A stretch of 64,000 bases of DNA from Bathynomus jamesi (GCA_023014485.1 JAJOZX010000194.1:1102501-1166500), one strand, 5' to 3'; shown: positions 9,999 through 21,891, counted from the first letter of the stretch. Numbers and translations are program-made. Notes: a model not told the origin generated them from the letters alone.

Positions 9999-11357
9999 TG
10001 TAGCATCTGGCGAATCCAGGGGGGGTTCAATCGAACCCCCCTAAACCAGAACCACTCCAAACCAGAAAACCCTGCTCCCAAAGCTAACTGATTGAACATA
10101 CAAGTTATTTTACAAACAACACTAAAAGCATGTAATATACCCTTTTGTTCCATTTGTTTCAGATCGTTAGTCGACCCTGTCTTACTTTAATACTCAAAAG
10201 TCTAAAAAGCAATATTCATTCAAAGTATTTATTCAATAGAATTTTCGGTTTACAATGTCAAGAAGAGTAAGCTAAATCGTATTTCATTTTCTTAATATAA
10301 TTATAATAGCTCTGCACTTTGTTTTTATTGCAGGTAACCCTGCTTACCATGCATCGGTACATGATATTGACGTTGGTGCCCTACTGCGTCAGAAAATTCC
10401 TCTTAGATCTCTGCAACAAGCTGAAAAGTTCAATGTCATAACTAACCATTTTCAACCAGGAAAGGATTATCCTTCTTCCAAAGTGTTTATGAATGGTTGT
10501 AAGCTGTCGTTTCAAAGCTCTTGGCAGCAACGCTGTCCTTGGCTGGTGTACAGCAAGGAATGCGATGGTGGTTTCTGTCTCCCATGCATTCTATTTGCTA
10601 CACGAGAAAACTTTGGTGCTCTCGTGAACAGTCCATTTACACGGTGGACAAAAGTAAGTACGATGTGCGGACAACACTAGAACGCCCTTTACCACGTAGA
10701 TGCCATGGTCGCTTATGACAATTTCCTCGCCACAAGTCGAAATCCTGAAAAAAGTATCCAGGTGCAAATTGAAAGTCAACGTACCTACACAATGCACAAA
10801 AAAAGAGAAGTTATCAAAAGTGTGACAAAAATTGTCCATCTTTGTGGCAATATGCATTACCTTAAGCGGTCACAGAGATGACAGCACAGCCGCCCAAAAC
10901 GCAAACAGGGGTAATTTTCTTTCCTTGCTGGAATTTTGTGTCGATGCTGGTGATGAAATCCTAAAAAACCATTTAACAACATGCCGCTCGAATGCAAGAT
11001 ATTCCAGTAAATCAATTCAAAACCAAATTATTGGTCTAATTGGGGGTCAAATTAGGGATTCGATCATCAAGGAGATAAAAGAAGCAAAGTTTTTTCAGTG
11101 AAATTTTCGTAAACAGTGTTTCTTTAAGATTATCACGAATTTTAGCTTTCCTTGTATAATTTCCTTGCAAATCACTCTATAACATAGACATTGTAAAAGC
11201 TAATAAACTTGAACAAACACCCCGCAAAATGCTTAAAAACGCGTTTCTGAGAGCCTTAATTTTCAAAATTTCCCGGGGGAAGCATGCCCCCGGACCCCCT
11301 AGAAGCTTTCGGCGCTCGCACCGACCCCCCCTCCAGCAAATCCTGGATCCGCCCCGG
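9999..11357 (+). mobile_element. hAT-type element with DUF4371-like transposase remnant
   Basis: The ends carry GGCGAATCCAGG (left, near 10008) and, reversed, GGGGCGGATCCAGG (right, near 11343-11356), terminal sequences typical of hAT elements with zinc-finger MYM/TTF-like transposases. The flanks ACCTCAGG and ACCTGACT agree at 5 of 8 bases, a worn target duplication. Removing the insert rejoins the surrounding pseudogene (KESG followed by VASAGTAESF). The right end keeps the GGTGCGAGCGCCGAAAG-type block, read in reverse. Confidence 0.75.
10340..11101 (+). pseudogene. DUF4371/TTF-type hAT transposase fragment
   Basis: Two recognisable pieces. At 10483-10680, FQSSWQQRCPWLVYSKE and GGFCLPCILFA match the TTF-type zinc finger with its CxxC. 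At 10860-11100, LSGHRDDSTAAQNANRGNFL and LLEFCVDAGDEILKNHL match the DUF4371 region of zinc finger MYM-type-1-like transposases. Frameshifts separate them and the catalytic C-terminal half is absent. Confidence 0.75.
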
Positions 11358-12600
11358 ACCTGACTCCTTAATGGATGCAGTCCATCCACTGCCATTTAAC
11401 ATACGACCTACCATTCTAAGAGCTGCCATTTCAGTGTGAAATGCGCCTATCATAACAATAAAGTTGCCATATTCATTTGGCCAGTACCACTGTATTTGCT
11501 TAGCTAAAGCAAATAACGGCTGGTCAGCAGTAATAACAAGAGTTTGTGAATGGTTGAGAAATGATGTCGTTTCTTTGACTTTGTCCATTACATGCTTTAT
11601 GGTTGGCATTTCATGAGCTTGATCTTTTGGAAGAGGTATGAGAGCCGACATGCTGATGTCAAAGCTGTGTTCCCTTATTTGATTGGCATTGTGTGCAGAC
11701 CATGTTATTTGCACAGAGTCAGTAAACTCCTGAGTAAGATGAACCATTTCAAACCACTCATACTCCTTATCTAAACAAAATGGAGATGGCTCAGGTATTT
11801 CAGGCAGTTTATCTTTAGGTTGCTTTGTAAAGAAGGCTGGCTTCACGTTGGTGTAGTTCTCTAGCAAGTCTGGTATCTTCTTTGCATTCTTGTTCAGGAC
11901 AAGATCATCTTGAGGTTCATCTGTTGATTTACTTTGGAAAAAGGAAATACTAGTTCCATAGAACGAGGTTCTAGCTGTTGATGCTGAGGGATTGTGGTCA
12001 CAATTATCCACTGCACTAACCGTGAAAACACTAAATTTCAGTTGTAGTGGGCAAACTAATCCAATACCAATGTATCTCTTCACGACAGCTTCACCTAATT
12101 GACTTGATATTTCTAGCACCCTATCATAGCTAATGCTAAGGCTATGCTCAAACAATGTGTTAACAATTTCTTTTTTTCTTGTTTTGGAATGCACAGACAA
12201 TCCCAGAAAGACTGGAAAGGGAGGTTCTCTGTCTTTGGAATGTCTTTGATGCATTGCATTGGCATTATATTTGGCAAAACAATTGAACTGTAGTAGTTGT
12301 GCCAATGCAACATCACCTTTGGAAGCCCCGATATCCATGTGTGATTTTATGCTACTGCCATGTGAAACACTCGATACAAAATTTAGAAGATTGGAGGGGT
12401 ACATGAGTTCATGTAGTTATCATCAAAAGATCATCGGAAAGTAGCTTTGCATTCTAATACCTGTTTCCTCAGGATTTGAGCTCCTTTTGAAACAATCAAA
12501 GCATCTTCATATTCATTAATTTTGCTAACGCAGGTCCAACATCTTCCTGAAGGCTAAGAGAATATCCCTTCCTTGTTTTAAACATTATAGCTCTAACCCT

Positions 12601-13319
12601 GGCTTTGTGAAGACTAATAGATTTGTGTGCTTTTATGCTTTTTTAGCACAACGGCGAGTATTACACTGAGAAACGGAGTTGTGCTCTTTTTGTAGATCTA
12701 ATCAAGTGATTAGTGTGATAGGTTAAACATTATAGCAAGAATATGTTTAGTAAAGTCACGAATATTTATTTTGTGTATTTTTATGTTTTTGGCACAACTG
12801 TGGATATAGCAGTAAGAAGAAATTTTTTCATATGATTCACACCTTATTTTTTGCAAGCCTTGCACCCTCTCCCCATGGAAAATCGTGCGCACGAGCCTGT
12901 ATACAGTAGTGATGTGCTAGTACATTTTTCTGGGTTAACGATTATGGACAACGAAAGGTTAAAGTTTCAAACACTTTTATGTCGCGACCCTACAAAAACT
13001 TCCGTCGATGGAGGGTTAGATGGAATTTAACATTGAAAACTCAACTAGGTTTAATTGGTTTTCAGTATACTGTACTCTACACATTACGTATCATGCTTTG
13101 ATGTCTTCATTCTCATGTACTGTATAGTACTGTTTCTACAGTCTTTTTTTTATTTAATTTTCTCCCAATTCCATTCACACTTTGTACCTATTCCTCGCCT
13201 GCATTCTCGTTCAAGCCACAGATTAACTAAACCAGAAGTGTCACTTCCATAAGAACTAGATGTTAAGATCTTTTCTAATGAAAGTTCAGGTTATTTTCAA
13301 TGAATCTTAAGTCATTGAT
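12601..13319. other. Non-coding AT-rich flank of BEL1
   Basis: No gene, RNA or classified repeat was recognised. The last five bases, TTGAT at 13315-13319, are the left copy of the BEL1 target duplication. Confidence 0.5.
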
Positions 13320-13892
13320 TGTTAGAAAATCTAGAAGAGGAAGAACCATTGTTGTCCCAAGGCGATATGATGACTAAGCTGATTGAGGCAGCATTGCTTG
13401 TATATATTAAGTTAAGGTGTATATATATCCATCTCATAATTGTAAGGTTAGTGAAAAATTCACTTAATTTAGAGCTAGCATTGTTTGAGCTCTCAGGTGG
13501 CATCATTTTGGGGCGCTGCGCGTCCTTTCTACTCGTTTGTGGAATGTCGTACGTACAGGGTGTTGTCTGATAGAGAGCTCTCTTGCAATTCAGTTTGGTT
13601 GTTTAGATACAAGATTGTTGCATCGTGCAATAGTCCAGGTTGCGTTGTTGTTGCAAGGTTGAGAAAGAAGACCATAAATAGTACCCCTTTTGTTTTTATC
13701 TTAAATTCATACAACTGAGGCCTAAGGTAGGCCCACATCGAGTCAGCAACCCTGAGGTAGGACCTAATAGGATCTCAAGTCCGTAAGTTTTAATTTTAGC
13801 TTAACTTGGGCTGTAGGTAGAACTGGCCCTTTAGAACCTGGCCGTTCACGGCTCAGCTGGGATTTTGAACCCAACAAATAAATAAAATAACA
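13320..13892 (+). repeat. BEL1 5' LTR
   Basis: It differs from the 3' LTR by about five substitutions and a few short indels, all in its first 200 bp; the last 390 bp are identical by eye. Its first 58 bp match the 3' end of the pol reading frame, because pol ends inside the 3' LTR. AATAAA occurs just before the 3' end. Confidence 0.93.
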
Positions 13893-13912
13893 TGGTCCTT
13901 CAGAACCGGATT
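13893..13912 (+). promoter_or_regulatory. BEL1 primer binding site, tRNA-Tyr-like
   Basis: TGGTCCTTCAGAACCGGATT immediately follows the LTR. Its complement agrees with the 3' end of animal tRNA-Tyr as I recall it (CCGGCTCGAAGGACCA), except for one substitution and one extra base. Assignment to tRNA-Tyr is from memory of the tRNA and moderately sure. Confidence 0.6.
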
Positions 13913-14000
13913 CTAGCCCAAGACTGAGTCAGTGACTATTTTTCGGCAAAGCTCTGATTGTGCAAATTGTAGCCCAAGTTAGGCCTAGACGGGTTGAGCA

Positions 14001-14235
14001 TTATTGAGTTAAGGTCCCAGGGTAGAAAGTTTGGTCGCCCAATTGCGAAACTTGGCCACTCGTCTGTCGTTGTTTTTGGCCTACATTTTTACCGGTTTGG
14101 TTAATTTTGGTTTATTATTGAATTAAGGTCCCAGGGTAGAAAGTTTGGTCGCCCAATTGCGAAACTTGGCCACTCGTCTGTCGTTGTTTTTGGCCTACAT
14201 TTTACCTGTTTGGTTAAATTTGGTTTATTATTCAT
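14001..14235 (+). repeat. 114-bp tandem duplication in BEL1 leader
   Basis: A unit beginning TTATTGAGTTAAGGTCCCAG and containing CACTCGTCTGTCGTTG is repeated twice head to tail, starting at 14001 and 14115, with a third partial start at 14226. The two copies are almost identical. It lies between the primer binding site and gag, where packaging signals reside in retroelements. Confidence 0.85.
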
Positions 14236-14413
14236 AGGCGAAGGTTGCAGACTTCGGTGCACCAGTTACTTGGGTGGAAAAATTGGTATTCCATACTGGT
14301 GGTTGGTTAGTACCCCACCTAGCAATTCAGTTTATTTGAAAAAAGCAAAATTTACGTTTGATCAGTTTGGTTAAGTATTTCTGCCAATTCAGCTCATTTG
14401 GCATTGAGCCCAA

Positions 14414-15602
14414 TTGTTGTTTGCATTGAAGATAAGTGCATCTGAATTGAACAAGTTTAAAAAAAGGAGAAGCGCCTACAAAGGTCTAATTACAAAGGTC
14501 ATTGCCACTATAGATTCTGCCATAGAGCAAGAGGATTTAAGATTAGTGACTGCGCAGCTTTCCATATTAGAAACTAAAAGGGTTGCTCTAAGTGAAGTAA
14601 ATGTTAAAATTGAGGCTCTTATAGAAGAGGATGAAATAGAAAATAACATAATTTACTTTGAAGAGATTATTGATGATATAATTAAAGTAGGCCACCGAGC
14701 AAAAGAGTTTAGCAGCTCATTACAGTTAGAGACCAGGTCTAATAATGAAACACAACATTCAACAAATGATGTTTGTGAAGTTAAGGTTAACAGATCTGTA
14801 GTTCAATTACCGAGGCTTGTACTCAAAACATTTTCTGGGAGTATTCAGGAATGGCAAGGATGGGCAGACAGTTTTCAATCAGCAGTTCATTCTAGTCAAG
14901 TGTTAAGTGCGGTGGAGAAGTTTAATTATTTGCAGTCCCTCTTGGAAGGGGAGGCAGCAAAGACAATAGCAGGATTAGCATTAACAGAGGCTAATTATAA
15001 TGTGGCTTGGGATATATTAAAGAAACGGTTTGGTAAGCCAGAGATCTTAATTAAAAGCCACCTCCGTGAACTTTTAGCTATACCTCCTGTTAATAATCCT
15101 AATAGTGTCAAGGAGTTACGGCAGTTATATGATGAATTTGAAGTTAGAACTAGGTCCCTGGACAACTTGGTGTGTAGGAATGGAAAGGTATGGTATAATG
15201 TTGGTTACTATACTGGAGTCTAAATTGCCTAGCTCAATTTTGCTTGAATTAAGTAGGGGACACTCTACAGAACATGTGTACATCCCCCTTCAGCAGATGT
15301 TAAGTCTTTTAGGTACAGAATTAGCAAGACGAGAGGGAATTGAGTTTGCACAGTGGGATGTTAAACAAGGGGACAAAGGCAGGCACAGCACCAAGGTTTC
15401 TACAAAAAGGAATAGCCCAGGTACAGTGTCAGCTCTACATGCATCCTCTGAGAATAAATTAAAGGGAATCAAGGAATGCATATTTTGCGAAGGCAACCAC
15501 AAGTCATATAAATGTGAGGTGGCTGAGGCTTTACCTGTTCAGGAGAGAAAGGACAGGGTAACTAAGTCTACAGCATGTTTTAAATGTTTTTTGAAAGGTC
15601 AC
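14414..15602 (+). pseudogene. BEL1 Gag (DUF1759 type), 5' part
   Basis: The first piece (to about 15190) has the Pao-type Gag pattern with coiled-coil N-terminus and the capsid core LKTFSGSIQEWQGWADSF, LQSLLEGEAAKTIAGL and DILKKRFGKPEILI. A frameshift near 15190 moves it to another frame (to 15602) containing LESKLPSSILLELSRG and the zinc-binding CIFCEGNHKSYKC. No in-frame ATG was found at the expected start; the open frame begins with TTG codons, so the true start may be mutated. The next zinc knuckle is split by the Gypsy insertion and resumes at 22331. Confidence 0.88.
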
Positions 15603-16026
15603 TGAGGTGACGTGTATGTATATATATGTATATAGTCTAAAAGTCACTAAAGGGTAAATATCACTAAATCTAAGCTGAATGGCAAGAGCAAGTCATAAAC
15701 GAACCAACGCGTCTGTTCGTATTGCTTTGGTCTGGCCTAGACATGTTTTTTCCTATCTGACCTAATCTTTGGTGCTGAGTATAATTAGATGATGGTTCTA
15801 AGGTGACAAATCGGGTAGGAAGTTGTTCGTACTTAAGTATAGTTAGGGGTAATGTCTATAGCTTCTAAATTGGTAGTGTAAGAGAGAGTTAGGTAGGCTG
15901 TTTGTGGGACACAGGAATAAAACGGTAGGCTTCAAGGAATACCTAATTCAACGCACCGGTAAGTGCTTTTGATTGTTTGCTAGAACCTAAGTAACCTAAC
16001 TGGGGTGTCTACCCCACGCTATCACA
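15603..16026 (+). repeat. Gypsy1 5' LTR
   Basis: Begins TGAGGTGACG and ends CTATCACA. Compared with the 3' LTR it lacks one TA unit near its start and has T/C, G/A and G/A differences at three sites. It interrupts a BEL1 zinc-knuckle codon run. Confidence 0.95.
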
Positions 16027-16027
16027 T

Positions 16028-16047
16028 TTGGCGACGAGGATGGGATT
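16028..16047 (+). promoter_or_regulatory. Gypsy1 primer binding site, tRNA-Ser(GCT)-like
   Basis: TTGGCGACGAGGATGGGATT lies one base after the LTR. Its complement, ATCCCATCCTCGTCGCCA, equals the 3' end of tRNA-Ser(GCT) as I recall it. Priming by tRNA-Ser is known for the Mag lineage, which agrees with the protein type. Confidence 0.8.
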
Positions 16048-16199
16048 TGGCTCATTTGGTTAAATTTTGTTCATTGGGTTAAATTTGGCTCATTGGGTTA
16101 ATTTGGCTTATTGGGTTCAAGTGGTTGTTTGGAAAATTGGATGTAGCCTAGTGGGTCGTCCGATTTGGTTTGTTTGTGTGGGTAAGCTACCGTACTATA

Positions 16200-16365
16200 G
16201 CGTAGGTCCCGCCGCCCTAACTCTAAAACTAATTCCTACTCAGCCCTAGCTCTAAAACTAATTCCTACTCAGCCCTAACTCTAAAATTAATTCCTACTCA
16301 GCCCTAACTCTAATACAATTCACTATTCAGCCCTAACTCTAATAAAATTCACTATTCAGGCTTCA
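16200..16365 (+). repeat. Short tandem repeats in Gypsy1 leader
   Basis: A unit of about 33 bp (CAGCCCTAACTCTAAAACTA then ATTCCTACT) is repeated four to five times between the primer site and gag, with progressive change to CACTATTCAG versions. It is in the untranslated leader. Confidence 0.8.
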
Positions 16366-16449
16366 GCCCTAACTGGGGAGTAACTAGATCAAATTTAAAC
16401 CTAACCTAACCTACTTCACGTGATTTGCCTAATTCGGTTTTGCTCTAGC

Positions 16450-16650
16450 ATGTCGGTGATTGGCCATATAAGCCCCTACGAAGACTCTGGGGAGGACTTC
16501 GAAGCTTATGCCACTAGGGTGAGGTTGTTTTTCGAGGCAAATTCCATTCCGGATGCTAAGAAAGTACCTACCTTTTTAACTATAATAGGCCCTAAAACGT
16601 TTGGTTTAGTTATGGACCTAGTTTCTCCTAAAGCACCGAAACCTGTACCT
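16450..16650 (+). pseudogene. Gypsy1 Gag N-terminus
   Basis: The start at ATG 16450 gives MSVIGHISPYEDSGEDFEAY, the Mag-type Gag beginning. The frame runs to about 16650, where a missing base shifts it and leads to a stop at 16674. The main gag-pol frame starts in the other phase immediately after, so only this frameshift separates the two parts. Confidence 0.88.
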
Positions 16651-18734
16651 ATAATGAATTGGTACAGGCCCTAACCGATCACTACAAACCCCGAGTAGTT
16701 CTCATCTATGAACGTTTCAAATTTTATTCAAGGCATCAAACGGGAAATGAAAGCATTGCAGAGTTTGTTGCAGGAATAAAAAGCCATAGCCGTATGTGTA
16801 AATTTGGGGACAAATTAGATGAAATGCTAAGAGATAGGTTTGTAATGGGTCTCAAAGAGGAGTCTACCCAGAGAGCCCTATTAGCCATACAGGACCTAAC
16901 TTTTAGTCAGGCTGTAGAAATAGCTACGGCTAGCGAAGCAGCTGCTAAAGATGTTAGAGCTTTTGGCAATCATAGTAAAGTCCAACACGTAAATAGCTTT
17001 AAATCTTCTAGGCCTGGCAGACCTAACGAGCCTACTAGACAGGCAAATAAAAGGTATGAGGCGAATACGACTAAGCCTACTAATTCTACTAAACCTTCCA
17101 AGCCATGTACAGGGTGTGGAAAACACCATTGGAAGAAGGATTGCCCTTTTAAAGAAGCAGTTTGCCGAAACTGTAGTAAAATAGGCCATATAGCTAAAGT
17201 GTGTTTTTCAAAGAAAACGAAGGGTGAAAATTCTAATTTTAACATTTCTAGTGTAAATCCTCAAAGGGGAAATACTTCAAACATTGGAGTGGAGTACCTA
17301 TTTTATGAGCAGCAAAGTGGGAAAAATACAGGCCCATATATTGTAGAGGTAGGCCTAAATGGAATTACAGTTCCTCTAGAATTGGATACGGGTGCTGCCC
17401 GGACGGTCATGTCCAAGGTAGTTTTTGATAAGATTTTCAAAAACACACCTAAACTACATGCATCTAAAACGATTTTGAAGAAGTATGGAGACATACAAAT
17501 ACCTATTTGTGGAGAAGCATACGTCACAGTTACACTCAACCAGAAAACTTTGTCTCATCTCTTAACCCTTTTAGTGGTGGATGAGCAAGGGCCTACTCTA
17601 CTAGGCCGTGATTGGATTGATGCTTTGAAAATGCCAATTGACAAAATCTTGCCAAGGGGTCAGGCAGATGTGCATACACTCTCATATCCATCTGACATAG
17701 ACTCATTGTTAAAGGAGTTTTCTTATGTTTTTCGGCCTGAAGTAGGCAACCTAAAAGGCCATCAGGTCTGCATAGAAGTAGATCCTAATGTAACTCCGAA
17801 ATTTTGTAAGGCTCGTTCAATTGCGCATGCACTGCGGGAGAAGGTACATTTAGAAATTGACAGGCTGCTAAAAGATAAAATTATTGAACCAGTCACACAC
17901 GCTAAGTGGGCTGCCCCAGTAGTTCCTGTACTAAAACCGGACAAGTCCGTGCGGTTATGCGGGGATTACCGTTTAACAGCAAATAGAGCCGTCCTTCTAG
18001 ATTGCTATCCTATACCCAAGCCTGATGAATTATTTAGCTCTCTTGCTGGGGGTAAATATTTCACAAAACTCGATATGTCCCAAGCCTATGCTCAACTAAG
18101 TTTAGACGAAAACTCTAAAGAATTAACTATCATAAATACGCACCGAGGCCTATATAAGTACAATAGGCTATGCTATGGAATAGCATCGGCTCCAGGTATT
18201 TTTCAGAGGACAATGGACCAAGTTCTAGGTCACATTCCAGGGGTACTTTGCTTTCTAGATGATGTCCTCATTTCAGGTTCGTCTAAAAAAGAACACCTAA
18301 CTAGATTAACCACGGTTCTAAAAAGACTCCGGGATGCCAGACTTAAGCTAAAGAGAGAAAAGTGTTCATGGGTCACTAATGAGGTTTCATATTTAGGGTT
18401 CCTCATAGATGCCTCAGGCATTCATCCAACGGTGGATAAACTAGAAGCAATAGAAAAGGCACCACCTCCACAAAACATCACACAGTTACAAGCTTATTTA
18501 GGTCTCCTAAACTTTTATAGGAAATTTTTGCCTAATGCATCGACTTTCCTTGAACCCCTAAATAAGCTATTACGATCTGGGGAACAGTGGAGATGGGAGA
18601 AAACTCAAAAGGAGGCATTTGAGGCTTCAAAGGACGTACTACTAAAGTCCACTCTCCTAGTGCATTATGATCCTAAACTTCCTCTCGTAGTTTCAGCAGA
18701 CAGCAGTTCTTATGGAATTGGGGCAGTGTTATCT
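16651..18734 (+). pseudogene. Gypsy1 gag-pol: capsid to RNase H start
   Basis: Long open frame of about 690 codons. In order: capsid (QALTDHYKPRVVLIYERFKF); zinc knuckles CTGCGKHHWKKDC and CRNCSKIGHIAKVC at about residues 150-185; protease LELDTGAARTVMS near 242; RT with LRLCGDYR-type motif, FTKLDMSQAYAQL and FLDDVLISG near 530; thumb; and the beginning of RNase H, VVSADSSSYGIGAVLS. RT catalytic residues are intact. The frame is cut inside RNase H by the insertion at 18735. Gag and Pol share one frame, as usual for Mag-type elements. Confidence 0.93.
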
Positions 18735-20228
18735 TGTAGTGCCTTGCACCACAAGATTATTTTTTATTAGTGAAAACTGCCACAAATTGGCATGAGTGAA
18801 ATATTTAAATTTAAATAAATAAATAAATACAAGTTAAACATGTCCAGTGATCAAATTTAATTCTTAAGCATTCAGTGTGGTGTGACTAGACATGAATTGG
18901 CTTTTAAGGATTATTTTGGCTTGTTGGTAAAATTGTATAGTAAAAACAAGCTTATGTACAACAACACAAAGGACGCCGTATACACATTTTATTATTTGAA
19001 AACACGGCGCCAGCAAGCAAAGGTTCTTCGTGGTAAGTTCCTATTTATAATATTTATATTCTTTACTATTGCATATCTGTATGCAATACCGCATACTGCA
19101 GAGATTAACAAGCCTTATAGTGTTTGTGATTAGTACTGTAAGATTCATACTATAAATAATACTGTACAATTCATACAATAAATTACCTTAGGCTAAGTTA
19201 GGTCTATCTAGGCAAAAGCCAAATTGTAACTCTAGCCTAGCTGAGGCCTACCGTAGCCTTTGTTTTAGATTAACCTCAGCTCTATTATATTGAAGAGGCA
19301 TAGGCCTGCCTATTAATTTTCTTAGTATATTTTACTTTATAATATAAGCCTATTATGTTTCATGTATTTTCTTAGCAGGTGGCCTACAAAAGCCAAATTG
19401 TAACTCTAGCCTAGCTGAGGCCTACCGTAGCCTTTGTTTTAGATTAACCTCAGCTCTATTATATTGAAGAGGCATAGGCCTGCCTATTAATTTTCTTAGC
19501 ATATTTTACTTTATAATATAAGCCTATTAAGTTTCATGTATTTTCTTAGCAGGTGGCCTACATACTTCCTTAGTTTTCCCATTCAACTAACACAATCCCA
19601 TAATGAGAATCAACTGTAATTTATCATCCACAGGTTACTGGGCCTATATAGCATATGTATATTAATTATTAATTTTTGCCATTTTTATTATTCTTTTTCT
19701 CTGAAATATCACTTACAGTATTCTTGTCTGTCTCTTTGCAGACAAGGTTGTCATTGTGGCTATTATTAGTGTTATTATTAGTGTTACATTATTTATATAT
19801 TAATATTATTTGTATATTATTTGCACAATATTATTCGTATATTAATATTAATTCTATTAGTTGTTTAATATTACCAGTATATTAATATTAGTTCCATTAG
19901 TTGTTTATCAGTACTAGTTGCAGACTGTTATATGTTAGCTAAACGGTGCCACTATTTAATTCTGCATTTATATGTCAAAGTTGTTACGGGTAAAAACCCC
20001 CTTTGCATTTATAAATAATTGTTGCATATAGTTTATTAATTGTTGTCAATAAAATACAAAATTCATATTGATGATTTTATAATCAGTCCTTCCCTTCTTT
20101 TCTTAAAATTAATTTTGCGCCGCAGTGCTGGATGCCAATCTAGTATTTGGGCGCTGGTGACCCTGGCATTTAGTTAATTATCTACGTAAACTTGTAAAGG
20201 TCTATAATAATAAAATCAGACTCTTACA
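18735..20228 (+). mobile_element. Probable solo LTR inserted in Gypsy1 RNase H
   Basis: A 1494-bp segment begins TGTAGTGCCTTG, ends ACTCTTACA, and is flanked by ATCT at 18731-18734 and 20229-20232. TG...CA ends with a 4-bp duplication, internal AATAAA signals (for example near 20049) and lack of coding fit a solo LTR of another element. Removing it with one target copy joins the RNase H frame exactly in phase. Orientation is tentative. I found no second copy in the window, so the family is unassigned. Confidence 0.75.
19200..19562 (+). repeat. Internal tandem duplication of the solo LTR
   Basis: A block of about 175 bp (AAAGCCAAATTGTAACTCTA through TTCTTAGCAGGTGGCCTAC) occurs twice, starting near 19213 and 19387. 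By eye only two or three substitutions separate the copies, so the duplication is recent or homogenised. Confidence 0.88.
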
Positions 20229-21891
20229 ATCTCACCACATTGATGGTGTAGATAGGCCTATCTGTTTTGCTTCTAGAACACTAACTGAGACGGAAAGACG
20301 ATATGCACAAGTGGAACGTGAAGCATTAGCCTTAGTATTTGCAGTAAAAAAATTTCATTTCTATCTATGGGGTCATGAATTTAAACTAATTACTGACCAT
20401 AAGCCTCTTTTAGGTTTATTTTCACCTAATAAAAATATTCCAGTTATGGCATCAGGTAGGATTCAACGATGGGCACTGATTCTACAAGCCTATAAATTTG
20501 ACTTAGTACATCGGTCAGGTAAACTTCTAGGTACGGCTGATGCGCTAAGTAGGTTGCCCTTAGAAAATCCAAATGATTGCGTACCTATACCTACAGAATG
20601 GGTTCACTTGGTGGAGTTTTTGGAATCCACTCCAGTATCTGCAGTATAAATAGAGCAGTGGACAAAATCAGACCCTATTCTGTCTAGGGTCATCCATTTC
20701 TGCTCAGTTGGTTGGCCTACTAAGGTTGAGAGTGAATTACAGCCTTTTTATCAACGTCAGTCTGGCCTCTCGATTCAAAATGGCTGTCTCTTATGGGGCC
20801 ACAGAGTGATTATTCCAAATAAAGGCAGGTCGAATTTAGTGAAGGAACTTCACGCTGAACACATGGGCGCAACAAAAATGAAAGAGCTGGCGAGAGCTTA
20901 TTTCTGGTGGCCTAGTTTAGATGGAGAACTCGAATCATTGGTTCGTTCCTGTCAAAGCTGCCTAGAGAACAGAGATCTTCCAAGGAAAAGTCCACTTCAT
21001 CCTTGGGAATGGCCTACTATACCGTGGCATAGGATCCATGTTGACTATGCAGGTCCTATAAATAATATTTATTTCCTAGTCATTGTGGACGCCTACTCTA
21101 AGTGGGTGGAAATTCTTCCAACCACTTCCACGACTTCGGGTGTTACTATTCGCTTACTCCGTTCGGTTTTCGCTCGATGGGGTTTACCCGTAGTCCTGGT
21201 TTCCGACAATGGTACTTGTTTTACCAGTGAGGAATTTTGTTCCTTCGTCCACCTAAATGGCATTAGACATGTCCGGTCTAGTGTTTTCCACCTGTCTACT
21301 AACGGTCTCGCGGAAAACATGGTCCGTACTTTCAAGTCGGCCTTGCGTCATTCTCGTGGGGAGGAAATGCAAGTGGTGTTGGATAAATTTTTGTTTAAAT
21401 CTCGAATAACACCTCACACCACGACGGGGGTGTCTCCCTCTAAACTTATGATTGGCCGGGGAATTCGTTCAGTTTTCGATTTGTTACGTCCAAATGAAAC
21501 GTTACAACAACGAGTTTTACGCCATCAGGAAAAACAGAAGTTGTACCACGACACTAAAAGAGGGAGAGTTCTAGAAGCGCAACCTAATGATCCAGTTATG
21601 ATTCGCAACTATGGGGCTGGACCAAAATGGGTTCCTGCAACTGTGCAGGAGAGAACGGGCCCTGTTTCCTTCAAGTGCCAACTAGAAGATGGTCGTTCTA
21701 TTAAACGCCATCAGGACCAGATATGGGAACGTGAAGTGCAGAAGAACCAGAGTCTTCCGGAAGAGAGAACTGATCCTCCGGAAAATGGTTCAACTTGCCC
21801 GCCTATACAGGTTGCACCTAATCCTACTACATCAACCCCGCTCCACAGGTCGTCTAGGGTCCCTCATCCCCCTGACAGACTAAACTTGTAG
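20229..21891 (+). pseudogene. Gypsy1 RNase H end and integrase
   Basis: RNase H resumes with CFASRTLTETERRYAQVERE and LITDHKPLLGLF. A TAA at 20647-20649 interrupts the frame, likely a CAA-to-TAA change, after which it continues in the same frame to 21891. The integrase zinc domain has ELHAEHMG and CQSC. The catalytic triad is visible as HVDYAGP, VSDNGTCF and NGLAENMV. A C-terminal domain with NYGAGPKWVPATVQ and a proline-rich tail follow. Stop TAG lies just before the purine tract and 3' LTR. Apart from the nonsense codon this part looks intact. Confidence 0.93.

Larger units (their letters stand above)
7765..12600 (-). pseudogene. Large pseudogene of an uncharacterised multicopy invertebrate family
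   Basis: One long minus-strand gene is recognisable in pieces. The N-terminal two thirds lie at 11366-12600, including DRVLEISSQLGEAV, VSAVDNCDHNPSAST, ITADQPLFALAKQIQW, MIGAFHTEMAALRMVG and LNGSGWTAS. The next piece is at 9859-9990 (ASAGTAESFL, KTRRAHQVTA). Then follow 8572-8608, and 7765-8420 (THYSRWLTVHLNDM, FSGIAIDQVHDQNNALIKG, LLRWMVVGPEM, EEMGNPFLEE). I recall proteins of this pattern as unnamed multicopy predictions in cnidarian, annelid and other aquatic invertebrate genomes; function unknown. The gene is interrupted by two hAT-type insertions (9999-11357, 8617-9850) and a double hairpin (8421-8571), with extra frameshifts. Conserved D...D...E-like positions (AVDN, ADQP, HTEMA) make a transposase-like nuclease conceivable, but that is speculation. 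Confidence 0.7.
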
